A stretch of DNA of 64,000 bases from Butyricimonas paravirosa (GTDB taxonomy: Bacteria; Bacteroidota; Bacteroidia; Bacteroidales; Marinifilaceae): contig NZ_CP043839.1 in the NCBI RefSeq assembly GCF_032878955.1, forward strand, positions 2,170,001 to 2,234,000, given 5' to 3'. This document shows positions 10,801 through 19,204 of this stretch, one piece after another. Numbering within the stretch: position 1 is the stretch's first letter; every line of letters starts with the position of its first letter. The translations under genes and the position numbers were made by a program. Under the pieces are notes generated by a model. It was not told the origin of the DNA, searched no databases, and was given only the letters and a program-made list of their open reading frames with translations.

Positions 10801-11445
10801 ATATCCAGTCACGACCACTTCCTCCATCTGCTCCACGTCTTCTTCCATCACGATGTTCAGTTTCTTACCGGGAGCGTATTTCACCTCTTGTTTTTTCATA
10901 CCCACGAAAGAGAAGACAAAAGTGACCGTGTCACTTGGAATCTTAATCATAAAGTTTCCGTCGATGTCGGTTACCACCCCGTTGTGAGTTCCTTTAATCA
11001 ACACCGTTACACCCGGAAGTGGCTCTCCTTTTTTATCCTTTACCGTTCCGGAAGCCTGTTTCGTTTCCGGCTTTTTCACCTGACCGCTCTTCGCAAGGAT
11101 ATAAATCACATCCTGTTCGAAGAAATAACGCAACGAAGTGTTATCAAAAACCTGATCCAACACTTCCCGCACCGTTTTCTTGTCCGCCTTCACGTCAAAA
11201 GCTGTCAGATTTTTCACGTGTTCTTCATTATAAATGAAGCGTAACCCAGTCTGTTTCCATATTTCCTGACACAACGTGTTCACGTCGCATTGATGCAAAT
11301 TGAGGGAAACAACTTGCTCCTGCGAGTAACCATTCGCCATGGCCCCGGAAACGAAAAAGAAACAAAAAATCATCAACAGTCTCATAATTTTAAAAGTCTT
11401 TGATTTTTTCACGCTGAAAACAGCGCTTTTCCAATTAGATTTCAT
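7873..11445 (-). CDS. SusC/RagA-family TonB-dependent receptor with STN domain
   Basis: This is a 1190-residue outer-membrane TonB-dependent transporter. After a signal peptide (cleaved near SGAMANGYSQ) comes an STN domain (about 45-115), which contacts a FecR anti-sigma factor. A carboxypeptidase-D regulatory-like domain follows (ASGTVKDKKGEPLPGVTVLI), then the SusC signature EEVVVTGY (about 208-215). The plug has YLIRGLTSISSNRSPLFVVDG, read here as YLIRGLTSIS and SPLFVVDGVA. A beta-barrel runs to the terminal aromatic-rich SWSIGLTVNFK. STN plus upstream ecf and fecR genes indicates trans-envelope signalling that induces the operon when substrate is bound. Confidence 0.95.
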   Translation of the reverse strand: MKSNWKSAVFSVKKSKTFKIMRLLMIFCFFFVSGAMANGYSQEQVVSLNLHQCDVNTLCQEIWKQTGLRFIYNEEHVKNLTAFDVKADKKTVREVLDQVFDNTSLRYFFEQDVIYILAKSGQVKKPETKQASGTVKDKKGEPLPGVTVLIKGTHNGVVTDIDGNFMIKIPSDTVTFVFSFVGMKKQEVKYAPGKKLNIVMEEDVEQMEEVVVTGYQTLSKERNAGSFGIVSGSEIKERVGLTGSVLESMEGLTSGLNINYADGQDKYLIRGLTSISSNRSPLFVVDGVAMSSENFENMVNSNDIENITFLKDATAASIWGARAANGVVVITTKKGKDTDRKIKISYDGSFTYKGMPDFGYMQYMSSGTLIKSATEIFDPEFYTWNAVTTTNNGISGFLPIVYPHELPMYKAVNKEYTEAERDEELARLASLNNRSQIEDLFMQPAFFTNHSLSFMGGSGVHRYYGSLGFGNDQTNDKVRTNKYMLNLKQDFNFTDWLKIDLTVNLAMTDKKNKSMYSVDNSILPYMMFKDENGNALSHSVLNFYEPDRLNYENLSGVSLDYIPLEDNRDGFNKSTLLNARVNAGIEIKLWKGLSYSGRFQYQRSEGKAEQFNDQESFSVRRELVEFAQAATTENGVPTFYLPETGGHYTNTSTYNTDWTVRNQLMYDRNFEESASHVTGLAGMEVRGTLTNSHGTFSRGYDPQTMTYNSYDEGELIKNGIKNPILKQGTSAVNKLTKKHFTDSETEYRFVSFYANGAYTYNSKYTLNASIRVDQSNLFGSDPSVQYKPVWSVGGAWTLGQENFMQRIGWLDRLVLRFSYGLGGNSPDPGLGGPYDVLIVTQDATYPGKGYNVVTPANDKLTWEKTRTVNAGVDFSVLQGRLNGSLDAYFKKTTDLLGNVPLNPVTGWVNALANLGTMTNKGFEFSLNSQNMSGVFNWSTNFTLTYNKNKIEELSVANALSPSSIIYENYVEGYAAGSLFAYRWAGLDNMGDPQVYDENGEKVKLTQDLTDLKCMRYMGTMQAPWYGGLTNTFSYKGIELSCMFVYNLGHKMRNDVNQFYAGRITSNLHKDFDKRWRQPGDENITDIPSYEANTKTSTTRRDISLYRFSDQQVLDASYIKLRNLSLAYALPSGICDRLSAENIKIRFQVSNLFYWAANHQGIDPEAMNLRNGVRATQFGPSWSIGLTVNFK

Positions 11446-11551
11446 AACTTTGTTATTAAAGATTATACATTCTGAATAGGTATCCGATTGCCAATGGACC
11501 TATTCATTGATCTTTCAAAAGGTGGAGATGGGGGAAACATCTTCACTTTTT

Positions 11552-12712
11552 TTATTTACTACTTACTATTACTTTATTTCCTTGTACTTTAAAACGTGCA
11601 TCTGATATTTTTTCAAAAGAAACAAACAATTCCCGTACGTCCTTGTAACGTTTCAAGTTTCCGGACAATCGTACGTCCTGTAACCCGGCATCTTGGTAAA
11701 GTACTTCCAACCCGTACCACCGACTCAATTTATCCATGATCGAGTTCAGAGATTCATTCCGGAAAATGAAATCCCCGTTTTTCCACGACACATAAGCCAA
11801 TACATCCACATCCTCCACCGTGATTTTACCCGACACTTGATCAAACACGCCTTTCTGGTTAGGTTTCAACAACACCTCTTTTCCTCCTTGATTCATACCC
11901 ACACTTCCTGTCACCAAAACGGTTTCGATCTTGTTGTAGGTGTTTACGTTAAATTCCGTTCCGTACACTTTGACAGACATATCATCAACCTGTACCAAGA
12001 AAGGCTTTTCCTTATTCTTGGAAACTTCAAAATAAGCTTCTCCTTTCAAATAAACGACCCGCTCTTTTCCATTGAATTGTACCGGATAACGTAACTCGGT
12101 CTCGGCATTCAACCACACACGGGTGCCATCGGACAAGGTTAGATTAAATTCTCCTCCTCTCGGAATAACCAAACGGTTCATTACTCTTGCCGTATCCTTG
12201 CTTATTCCTCCTTTACCCTCGGCTGACTGGTAGGAGATTCGACCCGTCTCACTCACCACAACAGACGTTCCATCCTTTTCTTCCAATTGCCGGGAAACAT
12301 TACCCATCGCCACTTCCTCTCCCGAAGACAACACTAATATGGCTTGTGATTTTCCCGGTTGAATGGTTACCTTTTTTGCCACCTGTACCGGTTTTTCCTC
12401 TATCTCTCCCGAATTCCATAATAGCATTCCACCCACACTCAGTAATATCACCACAGCTGCGGCCACGCCATACCAAACTTGAAGAGAGGAGCGCCTTCTC
12501 AATTTTTTCCGCAAGACATTGAAATCCGATTTTACCTCCCGGGCATATACGCCCCATTGAAATTCCAGATGTACCCGTTGAAATTCCCGGAAATATTCCT
12601 TGTTACGTTCACTCTCTTCGAGCCATGCCTTAACTTCCTCCCGCCCGACATCATCCAACTCATCAAGAAGATACGCCAGTAATTTTTCATCTATTTCGTT
12701 TTGCTCTATCAT
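11552..12712 (-). CDS. FecR-family anti-sigma factor
   Basis: This 386-residue single-pass membrane regulator has a cytoplasmic N-terminal sigma-binding part (residues 1-75). A transmembrane helix VWYGVAAAVVILLSVGGMLL follows near 77-98. The periplasmic FecR domain contains VIPRGGEFNLTLSDGTRVWL and a C-terminal DUF4974-type domain (about 310-383). I take the start at MIEQNEIDEKLLAYLLDEL (12712); an in-frame ATG at 12754 would add 14 hydrophobic residues that do not fit the family. It follows the sigma gene by 45 bases and precedes susC. Confidence 0.92.
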   Translation of the reverse strand: MIEQNEIDEKLLAYLLDELDDVGREEVKAWLEESERNKEYFREFQRVHLEFQWGVYAREVKSDFNVLRKKLRRRSSLQVWYGVAAAVVILLSVGGMLLWNSGEIEEKPVQVAKKVTIQPGKSQAILVLSSGEEVAMGNVSRQLEEKDGTSVVVSETGRISYQSAEGKGGISKDTARVMNRLVIPRGGEFNLTLSDGTRVWLNAETELRYPVQFNGKERVVYLKGEAYFEVSKNKEKPFLVQVDDMSVKVYGTEFNVNTYNKIETVLVTGSVGMNQGGKEVLLKPNQKGVFDQVSGKITVEDVDVLAYVSWKNGDFIFRNESLNSIMDKLSRWYGLEVLYQDAGLQDVRLSGNLKRYKDVRELFVSFEKISDARFKVQGNKVIVSSK

Positions 12713-12757
12713 AGTTATAATCCATTTTACAACTATAATACAGCTCAACAACAAAAA

Positions 12758-13339
12758 TCATTGCTCTGAAATCAAACTTTTTTCAAGAAAAAATAAATAG
12801 ATTGCCAACTCATCCTTATTATCAGCCTGTTGACGGAGTTTTTTTAATGCCCTTACCAGAATACTATTTACCGTGGCAACAGATATTCCCAACTTATCTG
12901 CCACATCCTTATATTTCATCCCTTCCAAATATATCTTACGGATCACGTCCTGCGCCCGGGGAGTCAATTTTTCCAGTTCTTCCTCTACACGCCGAAAAAC
13001 TTCGTCCTCAAAGTTATCATACTCCTTCCAAGGACTATCGTAGTAAGTCACATCACAAGCCCGGCGCAGAGGATCAATTTTATCTAACTGGTTTAATGCC
13101 AGATTACGAATAGAGGTAAACAGGTAAGATTTCAACGTTTCCGGAAGTAATGCGGAATAAGGTTTTTCCCAAAGTTTCACGAAAAAGTCCTGCACAATAT
13201 CTTCAGCCCGCTGGGTATCATGTAAAAAAGTCGTGGCCCAAACCACCAACGGCTTGTAGTATTCACGAAACAGAAGTTCCATTCCGCCAATCTTCCGCAC
13301 TTTTAATAACGAGCAAATCTCTTGATCTATCGGACGCAT
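12758..13339 (-). CDS. ECF RNA polymerase sigma-70 factor
   Basis: This 193-residue sigma factor has region 2 with FLHDTQRAEDIVQDFFVKLWEK (FLHDTQRAED, then IVQDFFVKLWE) and region 4 with LEKLTPRAQDVIRKIYLEG and a helix-turn-helix MKYKDVADKLGISVATVNS. The order sigma, FecR, SusC, SusD is the standard Bacteroidota signalling operon, so it probably drives the operon at 5164-13339. A TTTG-N19-TATATTTG promoter lies just upstream, so the gene is likely also read by the housekeeping sigma factor. Confidence 0.95.
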   Translation of the reverse strand: MRPIDQEICSLLKVRKIGGMELLFREYYKPLVVWATTFLHDTQRAEDIVQDFFVKLWEKPYSALLPETLKSYLFTSIRNLALNQLDKIDPLRRACDVTYYDSPWKEYDNFEDEVFRRVEEELEKLTPRAQDVIRKIYLEGMKYKDVADKLGISVATVNSILVRALKKLRQQADNKDELAIYLFFLEKSLISEQ

Positions 13340-13362
13340 AACTTTTCCACACTTGAACTATA

Positions 13363-13393
13363 CAAATATAGGAGATTTAATTTCCGGAACAAA
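13363..13393 (-). promoter_or_regulatory. Promoter of the ECF/FecR/SusCD operon
   Basis: On the minus strand TTTG (13390-13393), 19 bases, then TATATTTG (13363-13370) fits the Bacteroidota -33/-7 consensus exactly. Transcription would start about 20 bases before the sigma ATG at 13339. Confidence 0.65.
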
Positions 13394-13429
13394 AGATAAT
13401 ATGAAGTTCTTGTTTCCGTACACAACGAA

Positions 13430-14032
13430 TTAATGCCGCAAAAGTTGCTGAATGAACATCTGTAATAATCTCGGTTCCAGTAACACGGGAAAAATCAAGC
13501 CGAACACCGCTCCATAGAAGTGGGCGTTATGATTGATGTTATCTCCGTCTCGTTTTGCCATGTACTGGCAATAAAGCAAGTAGATGAAACCAAACACAAT
13601 ACCGGGAATCGGAACGATCGCGAAGAAGTAGATCTTATCCCAAGGATGCAAAAATATCGCCGTGAACAAAACAGACGAAACCGCACCGGATGCCCCAATG
13701 GAAGAATAATATTGATTGTTCCGGTATTTCCACACATCATATACCGAGGCTGCCACCATTCCCCCGAAATACAGGATCAAGAAACTGGAACTACCGAATC
13801 CCCACGCGACAAACTGGTTCTCCACGTATAACCCGAAAGAGAGAAAGGTAAACATATTCACGATCAAGTGCGTCCAATCGGCATGGACAAAACCGTGAGA
13901 AATAATTCGGTACCACTCTCTGGAATGTACCATCCGGTAGGGGTTACACGACAATTTATTGAACAGGGAATAATTATTAAAACAAGCAATTGACACGATA
14001 ACCGTGACAATAAGTATAACATAAGTCATCAT
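13430..14032 (-). CDS. Rhomboid-family intramembrane serine protease
   Basis: This 200-residue polytopic membrane protein has the rhomboid motifs WTHLIVNMF (HxxxN in TM2), the catalytic serine in GASGAVSSVLF and the catalytic histidine in NHNAHFYGAVFGL. The length is that of a minimal six-TM rhomboid without extra domains. It cleaves membrane proteins within the bilayer; substrates are unknown. It is the third gene of a short minus-strand group after two L,D-transpeptidases, 24 bases after the preceding stop. Confidence 0.93.
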   Translation of the reverse strand: MMTYVILIVTVIVSIACFNNYSLFNKLSCNPYRMVHSREWYRIISHGFVHADWTHLIVNMFTFLSFGLYVENQFVAWGFGSSSFLILYFGGMVAASVYDVWKYRNNQYYSSIGASGAVSSVLFTAIFLHPWDKIYFFAIVPIPGIVFGFIYLLYCQYMAKRDGDNINHNAHFYGAVFGLIFPVLLEPRLLQMFIQQLLRH

Positions 14033-14056
14033 AATCTACTCTAAAAAATAATATTA

Positions 14057-14752
14057 TTAAATATCCGCCCGGTCCTTCCGTATCTCATCTTGTTTGATGA
14101 ACGTACTCCGACTCGCGTAAGTTTTGTCATCTCCATGAATATACAGAAGGGTCCCGCCTTTAATCGTATCTATAATTTTTTTGCACACGGCTAACGGTAA
14201 TGCCGGACATCCCAAGCTACGCCCCAATCGACCACATGACCGGATGGTTGACGGGTCTGCATAAGTCGCCCCGTGCATCACGATCGCCCGCTCTTTCGCC
14301 TTGTCATTAATTCCCCGCTCCAAACCGTCCAACACCAAAGAATACCCGTTCTTCCCGTAATACGTGTTTTCCGTTTTGTAAAAACCCAACGAGCTCTTGA
14401 AAGAGCCTTCCCGGTTGGAAAATGACGTGGCGTATTTCTCCCCGCTATTCCGACCGTGAGCCACGTAAGAAATAAACAGGATCTTTTTCAGTTTCAGATC
14501 AATCACGAACAAGCGTTTTTCCGTGGAAGGTTTCGTGAAATCAATCACCGTAAGGATGTCCTTGTCGTGACCACCCATCCGGTTGTACCCCGCGATAGCC
14601 CGCTCGAACACCGCATAATCAATCGTTCCCTCTAACGCCATCTCGTGATAAAGCGCCCGGCTATTCGGTACAGACGACCTCTCTGCCGCTATCCCCGATA
14701 GCGATCCCCAACAAATTCCCCCTATAATCAAGATAAGCGATAACGCACGCAT
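14057..14752 (-). CDS. Murein L,D-transpeptidase catalytic domain family protein
   Basis: This 231-residue exported protein has a signal peptide (residues 1-23, cleaved near GIAAERS). The YkuD-like core has VMHGATYADP and then SCGRLGRSLGCPALP, where the cysteine in SLGCP is the predicted nucleophile. This matches the PF13645 type (L,D-transpeptidase catalytic domain family). It would form or edit 3-3 peptidoglycan cross-links or anchor proteins to peptidoglycan. It begins 15 bases after the preceding L,D-transpeptidase gene, so the pair is probably co-transcribed. Confidence 0.85.
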   Translation of the reverse strand: MRALSLILIIGGICWGSLSGIAAERSSVPNSRALYHEMALEGTIDYAVFERAIAGYNRMGGHDKDILTVIDFTKPSTEKRLFVIDLKLKKILFISYVAHGRNSGEKYATSFSNREGSFKSSLGFYKTENTYYGKNGYSLVLDGLERGINDKAKERAIVMHGATYADPSTIRSCGRLGRSLGCPALPLAVCKKIIDTIKGGTLLYIHGDDKTYASRSTFIKQDEIRKDRADI

Positions 14753-14767
14753 AAAGTTATTTTTTCA

Positions 14768-15685
14768 TCAATCAAACACAATTACCAAAGTCTTTTCCAC
14801 CTCCGACCAATCGTACATGAACTTGGCATGTGATGTCGCATTCCTCACACACATATGAGACCGGGGTGTCGTTCCGAGCGTCCAGCTATATTCAATCAAC
14901 TTGTTATCGGGATAATTGACCGGAACCCCGTGTAAATAGGCTCCCCCGGTAAACCGACTGGCATAAGGAGCGAAACCTCCTTCCTCGTCTGACCCATCCT
15001 TCAAGAAAAGCATCTCCGACAATTTCCGCTGTATAAAATAAATTCCCGGCGGTGTCGGTTGCTGGTAAGGCGGTCGGTTAGCTCCCGTCGTTATCGGGTT
15101 CATACTTCTCACCAACCAAGTCGCTCCTTCTTGTTCCAAAGTTGCAATATTCTGATTCGTTCGGTCAACAAATATAACTTTTTTAATCGAAAGAGGCCCT
15201 ATCAGTTTCATGTATTTTTTAGGAACATGCCATATTCCGCCAAATGTTGCCGGGATAACCTGAAAGTAATCGGCACTATCGCTGATCACGGAAACATAAG
15301 CCCCGTCCCGTCCGTAGCGCTCCGGTACACGAACATCATCCAAGCGGTAGAGAGGAATTCCCTGGTAACGATTCACCCCGAAAGTATCTTGAATCTGCTT
15401 GTATTTATTGGTCACGTACTTTCTCGTGAGAGGCGCCACCCCGTTTGCGTTCTTGTAATTCCGCAACATCCCGTACCCGTCATTCCTTTCCTGAAAAGCC
15501 TCCAGCGAATCCAGAAACACTGAAATTTTATCCCATTGAAAACGCCTCTCCAGTTTTCCGTATTTATAGGTATCCTGTAACGTATGTTTGTCATATAGCA
15601 ATTTTTTCTCGATTTTCACGGCAAAACTATTCCAGCCCCACCCCATCAAAAAGAGAATTGTAATATAGTGTCTTAATATCATCAT
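14768..15685 (-). CDS. L,D-transpeptidase (YkuD domain)
   Basis: This 305-residue exported protein has a signal peptide (about residues 1-22, GWGWNSFA). The N-terminal part is helical and the C-terminal half is a YkuD catalytic domain. Key residues are the histidine in YLHGVP and the cysteine in PRSHMCVRNA; the usual SHGC motif reads SHMC here. PTPPGIYFIQRK is the substrate-wall strand seen in these enzymes. It is first in a three-gene minus-strand group (this gene, a second L,D-transpeptidase, rhomboid) that points to envelope maintenance. Confidence 0.85.
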   Translation of the reverse strand: MMILRHYITILFLMGWGWNSFAVKIEKKLLYDKHTLQDTYKYGKLERRFQWDKISVFLDSLEAFQERNDGYGMLRNYKNANGVAPLTRKYVTNKYKQIQDTFGVNRYQGIPLYRLDDVRVPERYGRDGAYVSVISDSADYFQVIPATFGGIWHVPKKYMKLIGPLSIKKVIFVDRTNQNIATLEQEGATWLVRSMNPITTGANRPPYQQPTPPGIYFIQRKLSEMLFLKDGSDEEGGFAPYASRFTGGAYLHGVPVNYPDNKLIEYSWTLGTTPRSHMCVRNATSHAKFMYDWSEVEKTLVIVFD

Positions 15686-15778
15686 TTTTCATTACCTTTT
15701 TAAAAAAGATACGCTGGCAAAGAAAAATGGTTTACATCCGGTATTCAAAATTCATGGTTCCCGAACAAAAATAACAAC

Positions 15779-15800
15779 GCCCGACAAGAATTTGCCGGGC
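15779..15800 (-). terminator. Terminator of the V-ATPase operon
   Basis: A nine-base stem (one G-T mismatch) with a four-base loop, GCCCGACAA/TTGCCGGGC, lies 38 bases after the subunit K stop. On the minus strand a U-rich tract follows (from AACAAAAATAACAAC). The position and strand fit an intrinsic terminator. Confidence 0.7.
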
Positions 15801-15837
15801 GCCATCACGTTTTTATAATTAAAATGTCAAATGCAAC

Positions 15838-16293
15838 TTATGCAGGAATCAACCCGGTAATCAGGATCAATACCAACAATCCCAAGATGGCGTACAACTC
15901 CGGGAACACGGCCAATACCATCGTGGTTCCGAACACGTTGTAACCACTACCGATTGCCACGATACCGTTAGCACATACCTGTGCTTGACGAATAGCAGAG
16001 AAGAAAGCCACTAAACCAAGTCCCAATCCGGCACCGAAGATAGCTGAAGCAGGTCCCCAACCCATATCCACGTTCGTCAAGAAACTACTTAACAGGAAAT
16101 ATCCCACGAAACCATACAATCCCTGAGAGGAAGGCAGCGCGGACAAACCAATATACTGACCCGATGCGGTCGGGTTTTTCTTCAAAGCACCTACCGCGGC
16201 ATTACCGCAAATAGTAACTCCATACGCACTACCGATTCCTGATAATGCCACCATCAATGCAACACCTAGATAAGCTAATAAAATTGGTTCCAT
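15838..16293 (-). CDS. ntpK: V-type ATP synthase subunit K (membrane rotor)
   Basis: This 151-residue, very hydrophobic protein has four transmembrane helices formed by a duplicated two-helix hairpin: repeat 1 with GIGSAYGVTICGNAAVGALKK and repeat 2 with GLGLGLVAFFSAIRQAQVCANG. This is the proteolipid that forms the rotor ring and carries the ion through the membrane. The size matches duplicated NtpK/VhaK forms. It is the last gene of the V-ATPase operon, behind subunit I. Confidence 0.93.
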   Translation of the reverse strand: MEPILLAYLGVALMVALSGIGSAYGVTICGNAAVGALKKNPTASGQYIGLSALPSSQGLYGFVGYFLLSSFLTNVDMGWGPASAIFGAGLGLGLVAFFSAIRQAQVCANGIVAIGSGYNVFGTTMVLAVFPELYAILGLLVLILITGLIPA

Positions 16294-16334
16294 AATTCTA
16301 ATCTATTTAATTGTTATTTTTATAATCTTTATTT

Positions 16335-18182
16335 TTAATCATTTACTTTTTTTCTGAACGGGGCATATTGTTTACCCCCACCTTCAAATCCGGCATTCTT
16401 GTAGAATTCCACGAAGGTCAAACGCATCGGGTGTACAAACGAACTGATCATACACAACCCGAAGTTAATCGAGTGACCGACAAGCAGGATCAAGAACACA
16501 GCAATGAATTTCACGATAAACGGTAGTCCATCCGTGAGCTGGAAAGCCAGCGTGTTAAACACTCCTCCCAAGATACTTCCCGTTAACCCGATCGCGAACA
16601 ACCGGATATATGAAAGCGTGTCTCCCAGCAATCCTGTAGCCATGTTGTACGTTCCCCACAATCCGGACCCGAAATTAGAGAAAATCCCTTTTCCCGGAGA
16701 ATTGTAGAAATAAATCGTCAACGCGGAAAGCCCTAACAGAGCGTAAAGCACGTATTTCAAACCTTCCGGAATCACGACTTTTAGCATCGGTAACCCGATC
16801 AACACGCCCAACAGGATAATGGCAACGACCCAGCCTAACGTCGATACCGCGTATTTAAATCCGAACTGCTTCGTTAACCTTGCGGCATTCAAGCACATTC
16901 CGTAAAGAATCTGGATAATACCCACGGCAACCGCGATAATCATCATCGGGTTATATCCTCCCAGATACTTCCCGTAGTTCGCCTCCGTCAGGAAGAGTGA
17001 CTTCACGCCAGCCAGCCAAGGCCATTCCACGGAATCCAAAGCGATACCAAAGAATGAACCCGTCAGTAAGCCGACAATAACCGTCATGATTCCCAAATAT
17101 TGCCCCAGCACAAGGTAACCCTTCACCGAAGGCGAGGCTTTCCGGCCAATAATGAAACAAGCCAGCCAGATGATCAACCCGTAGCCGCCATCACCCATAC
17201 ACATTCCGAAGAACAGCATGAAGAACGGGGCCAAGAAAGGCGTCAAATCCAACTCTCGATATTGCGGCAGGGCAAACATCTCCGTTACCGGTTCAAACAA
17301 CTTGGAATAAGCATTGTTTTTCAACTGCACGGGAACATCATCCTCCGGAGTAGGCCGGGTAAATTCGAAGTACACATCTTTTGTTTCCAAAAAACTTCTC
17401 ATTTCAGCCTCTCTCTCCACCGGAATCCATCCTTCCAAAGCAATGACTTTCTCGTCGATCAGATGTTGAGCGGCATCCTCCACTTTAATCTTGTCTGCCA
17501 CCTCCGTAATCTTCAAACGATACTTTTTCAGCCGTTCAATCGCATCCTGCGAAACAGCATCCAACTCTTTCCCGATATTCACGGATTCCTCTCGCAAAGC
17601 CGTAATTTGCCTTGCCAGCTCTTCTGCCGTGGCTTGAGGGAAAAGATAAGGGTCAGCCTCCAGATTCACGCTTGTCCCGGCAGGAGTAACGGTAACAAAA
17701 TATTTTTGCCCCATCATCTCGCTGATTATAACAGCGTCATACATCTCTTCCCATTCCGGCTGATACTTCTGTTCCGGCACGGAAAAGAAATGAAATTCCC
17801 ATCCGGCAGTCTCCAGTTTTTGGATCATCTCCCGGGAAAACTTTCCCCAAGGACGATAAGCCGCATGGTCCTTCTCCAAACCTGCCAATTGTTGCTCGAT
17901 CTGATCCTGCCGACTATACAAACCTTCCAGATAATCCAGCAAATGCTCGTCGTCCACCTTCACTTTTTCCACCTGCTCCACGTCATTCCGACTCTGCATG
18001 TGCGTGATCATTTCCCCGGTCCGCCTGATCAACATCAATTTCGCCTGTAGATCCGTATCTTCTGCCGTACGTTCCGTATTCTCATGAATATGAACCATTC
18101 CCTTTTCCCGGAGTTCTCCGAGAAATGTTTGATATTCCTTGTAAAATATCAACAGGGACAATTTCATCATAGGTACTATCAT
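16335..18182 (-). CDS. ntpI: V-type ATP synthase subunit I (stator)
   Basis: This 615-residue protein has a cytoplasmic N-terminal half rich in coiled coil (about 1-300) and a C-terminal half with seven or eight transmembrane helices, including FFGMCMGDGGYGLIIW and DTLSYIRLFAIGLTGSILGG. The arginine of SYIRL is the conserved half-channel residue. It forms the stator and, with K, the ion path. It starts four bases after subunit D ends. An alternative start is at residue 5 or 6 (MMKLSLLIFYKEY). Confidence 0.93.
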   Translation of the reverse strand: MIVPMMKLSLLIFYKEYQTFLGELREKGMVHIHENTERTAEDTDLQAKLMLIRRTGEMITHMQSRNDVEQVEKVKVDDEHLLDYLEGLYSRQDQIEQQLAGLEKDHAAYRPWGKFSREMIQKLETAGWEFHFFSVPEQKYQPEWEEMYDAVIISEMMGQKYFVTVTPAGTSVNLEADPYLFPQATAEELARQITALREESVNIGKELDAVSQDAIERLKKYRLKITEVADKIKVEDAAQHLIDEKVIALEGWIPVEREAEMRSFLETKDVYFEFTRPTPEDDVPVQLKNNAYSKLFEPVTEMFALPQYRELDLTPFLAPFFMLFFGMCMGDGGYGLIIWLACFIIGRKASPSVKGYLVLGQYLGIMTVIVGLLTGSFFGIALDSVEWPWLAGVKSLFLTEANYGKYLGGYNPMMIIAVAVGIIQILYGMCLNAARLTKQFGFKYAVSTLGWVVAIILLGVLIGLPMLKVVIPEGLKYVLYALLGLSALTIYFYNSPGKGIFSNFGSGLWGTYNMATGLLGDTLSYIRLFAIGLTGSILGGVFNTLAFQLTDGLPFIVKFIAVFLILLVGHSINFGLCMISSFVHPMRLTFVEFYKNAGFEGGGKQYAPFRKKVND

Positions 18183-18185
18183 AGG

Positions 18186-18776
18186 CTATTCCTCCATCAA
18201 TTTACGGGTTTTCACGATCTTCTGTGACGACTTGGAAAGGTTTTCCTCGTCTTCCAAGAACCGCTTGATCTTGCGAATCGCCTCTTGGAATCCCGGAATC
18301 TGCACTTTCTCGTACAAATTCACCTTCTGTGTCGTTTTCTTTCTCGCCTTATCCAACAGCTCCATTTTCCGGGTGAAAAATTCCCTCTCCAAAGCGATAC
18401 TTACTACCTCTTTGATGTATTCCACACCATCGAGTAGCCACCCGGGTTGATTAAACAAGCTGAAATCCTTCACCTCGTAATCCACCCCGTCGAGAACAGG
18501 CGTCTTTACCCCGGCAATCTTTTTCACCGACATCCTGACATCCTTCACGACAAGTATATCTTCCTTATACTCGTCATAAAGTTGCAGCATATCGTTCAAT
18601 GAATTCAGCGTTTCTTCCAACTTCACATTAAACTCATCCGCCACCTGTTTCGCCTTCTTCACCTCCGAACGCAAAGCCGACTCCTTATTTTTGATGGTAG
18701 GCAATGCCCTCACTCGCATCTTCAACTGCTTATCCAGCCCTTGAAGCGATGTCTTATTATATTGAAACTTTATCAC
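18186..18776 (-). CDS. ntpD: V-type ATP synthase subunit D (central stalk)
   Basis: This 196-residue, mostly helical protein starts FQYNKTSLQGLDKQLKMRVRAL, with long coiled coils at both ends (residues 5-80 and 130-190), as expected for the central rotor shaft. The family keeps the N-terminal NKTSL and the C-terminal RRVNALE-like helix, here KVNLYEKVQIPGFQEAIRKI. It lies between the four-helix-bundle insertion and subunit I. Confidence 0.88.
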   Translation of the reverse strand: MIKFQYNKTSLQGLDKQLKMRVRALPTIKNKESALRSEVKKAKQVADEFNVKLEETLNSLNDMLQLYDEYKEDILVVKDVRMSVKKIAGVKTPVLDGVDYEVKDFSLFNQPGWLLDGVEYIKEVVSIALEREFFTRKMELLDKARKKTTQKVNLYEKVQIPGFQEAIRKIKRFLEDEENLSKSSQKIVKTRKLMEE

Positions 18777-18780
18777 CTTA

Positions 18781-18830
18781 CCAAATTATTAAATTATTCT
18801 GTGATTTGCGATTTAATGATTCTGTGATTG
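18781..18830. repeat. Left arm of the class A hairpin repeat next to the four-helix-bundle gene
   Basis: Units of the (G)ATTnnnnG type recur about every 7-8 bases: ATTCTGTG, ATTTGCG, ATTTAATG, ATTCTGTG. The arm overlaps the 3-prime end of the four-helix-bundle gene and encodes its last residues (QQSQNH). Its complement lies beyond the gene at 19205-19243. Confidence 0.6.
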
Positions 18831-19193
18831 CTGCTCTTTGTTAAGCCCGATACTTTTAGTCCGGATAGAAGCCACAACCATAGCCACTAATTCATTTACT
18901 TCTCTCTTGAGTTCTCTCAAATCATCTGATTTTAGTAAATCAGACTCTTCAATAATTTCAAGCCAATAAGCTGTTTCATCCGCTTCCTCTTCAACGATCC
19001 TCATTTTATTGATGAAATCCTTATCCGATTTTGCTCGACACACAGCCCGATAGTTAGCACCAACCGATAAAGCCGAACGTAAAATCTGATCTTTCACGAC
19101 CCAAGCTAACCGTGTCTCCGGAAATTTTTCTGTCATCCTGATCACGGCTAAACCCAACTGTTTTGTTCTACGTTTAAACTCTATCTGATTCAT
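18813..19193 (-). CDS. Four-helix-bundle protein (S23 / 23S rRNA intervening-sequence family)
   Basis: This 126-residue protein has the S23-family signature: LRSALSVGANYRAVCRAKSD (about residues 38-57), then DFINKMRIVEEEADETAYWLE (DFINKMRIVEEEAD, ETAYWLE). The family was named from genes in 23S rRNA intervening sequences and resembles Avd proteins of diversity-generating retroelements; most members have no known function. It interrupts the V-ATPase operon between B and D, where no subunit would be expected, and complementary repeat arms (18781-18830 and 19205-19243) flank it. I infer an insertion into, or carriage by, the hairpin repeat. Confidence 0.88.
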   Translation of the reverse strand: MNQIEFKRRTKQLGLAVIRMTEKFPETRLAWVVKDQILRSALSVGANYRAVCRAKSDKDFINKMRIVEEEADETAYWLEIIEESDLLKSDDLRELKREVNELVAMVVASIRTKSIGLNKEQQSQNH

Positions 19194-19204
19194 AAACTGT
19201 ATTA

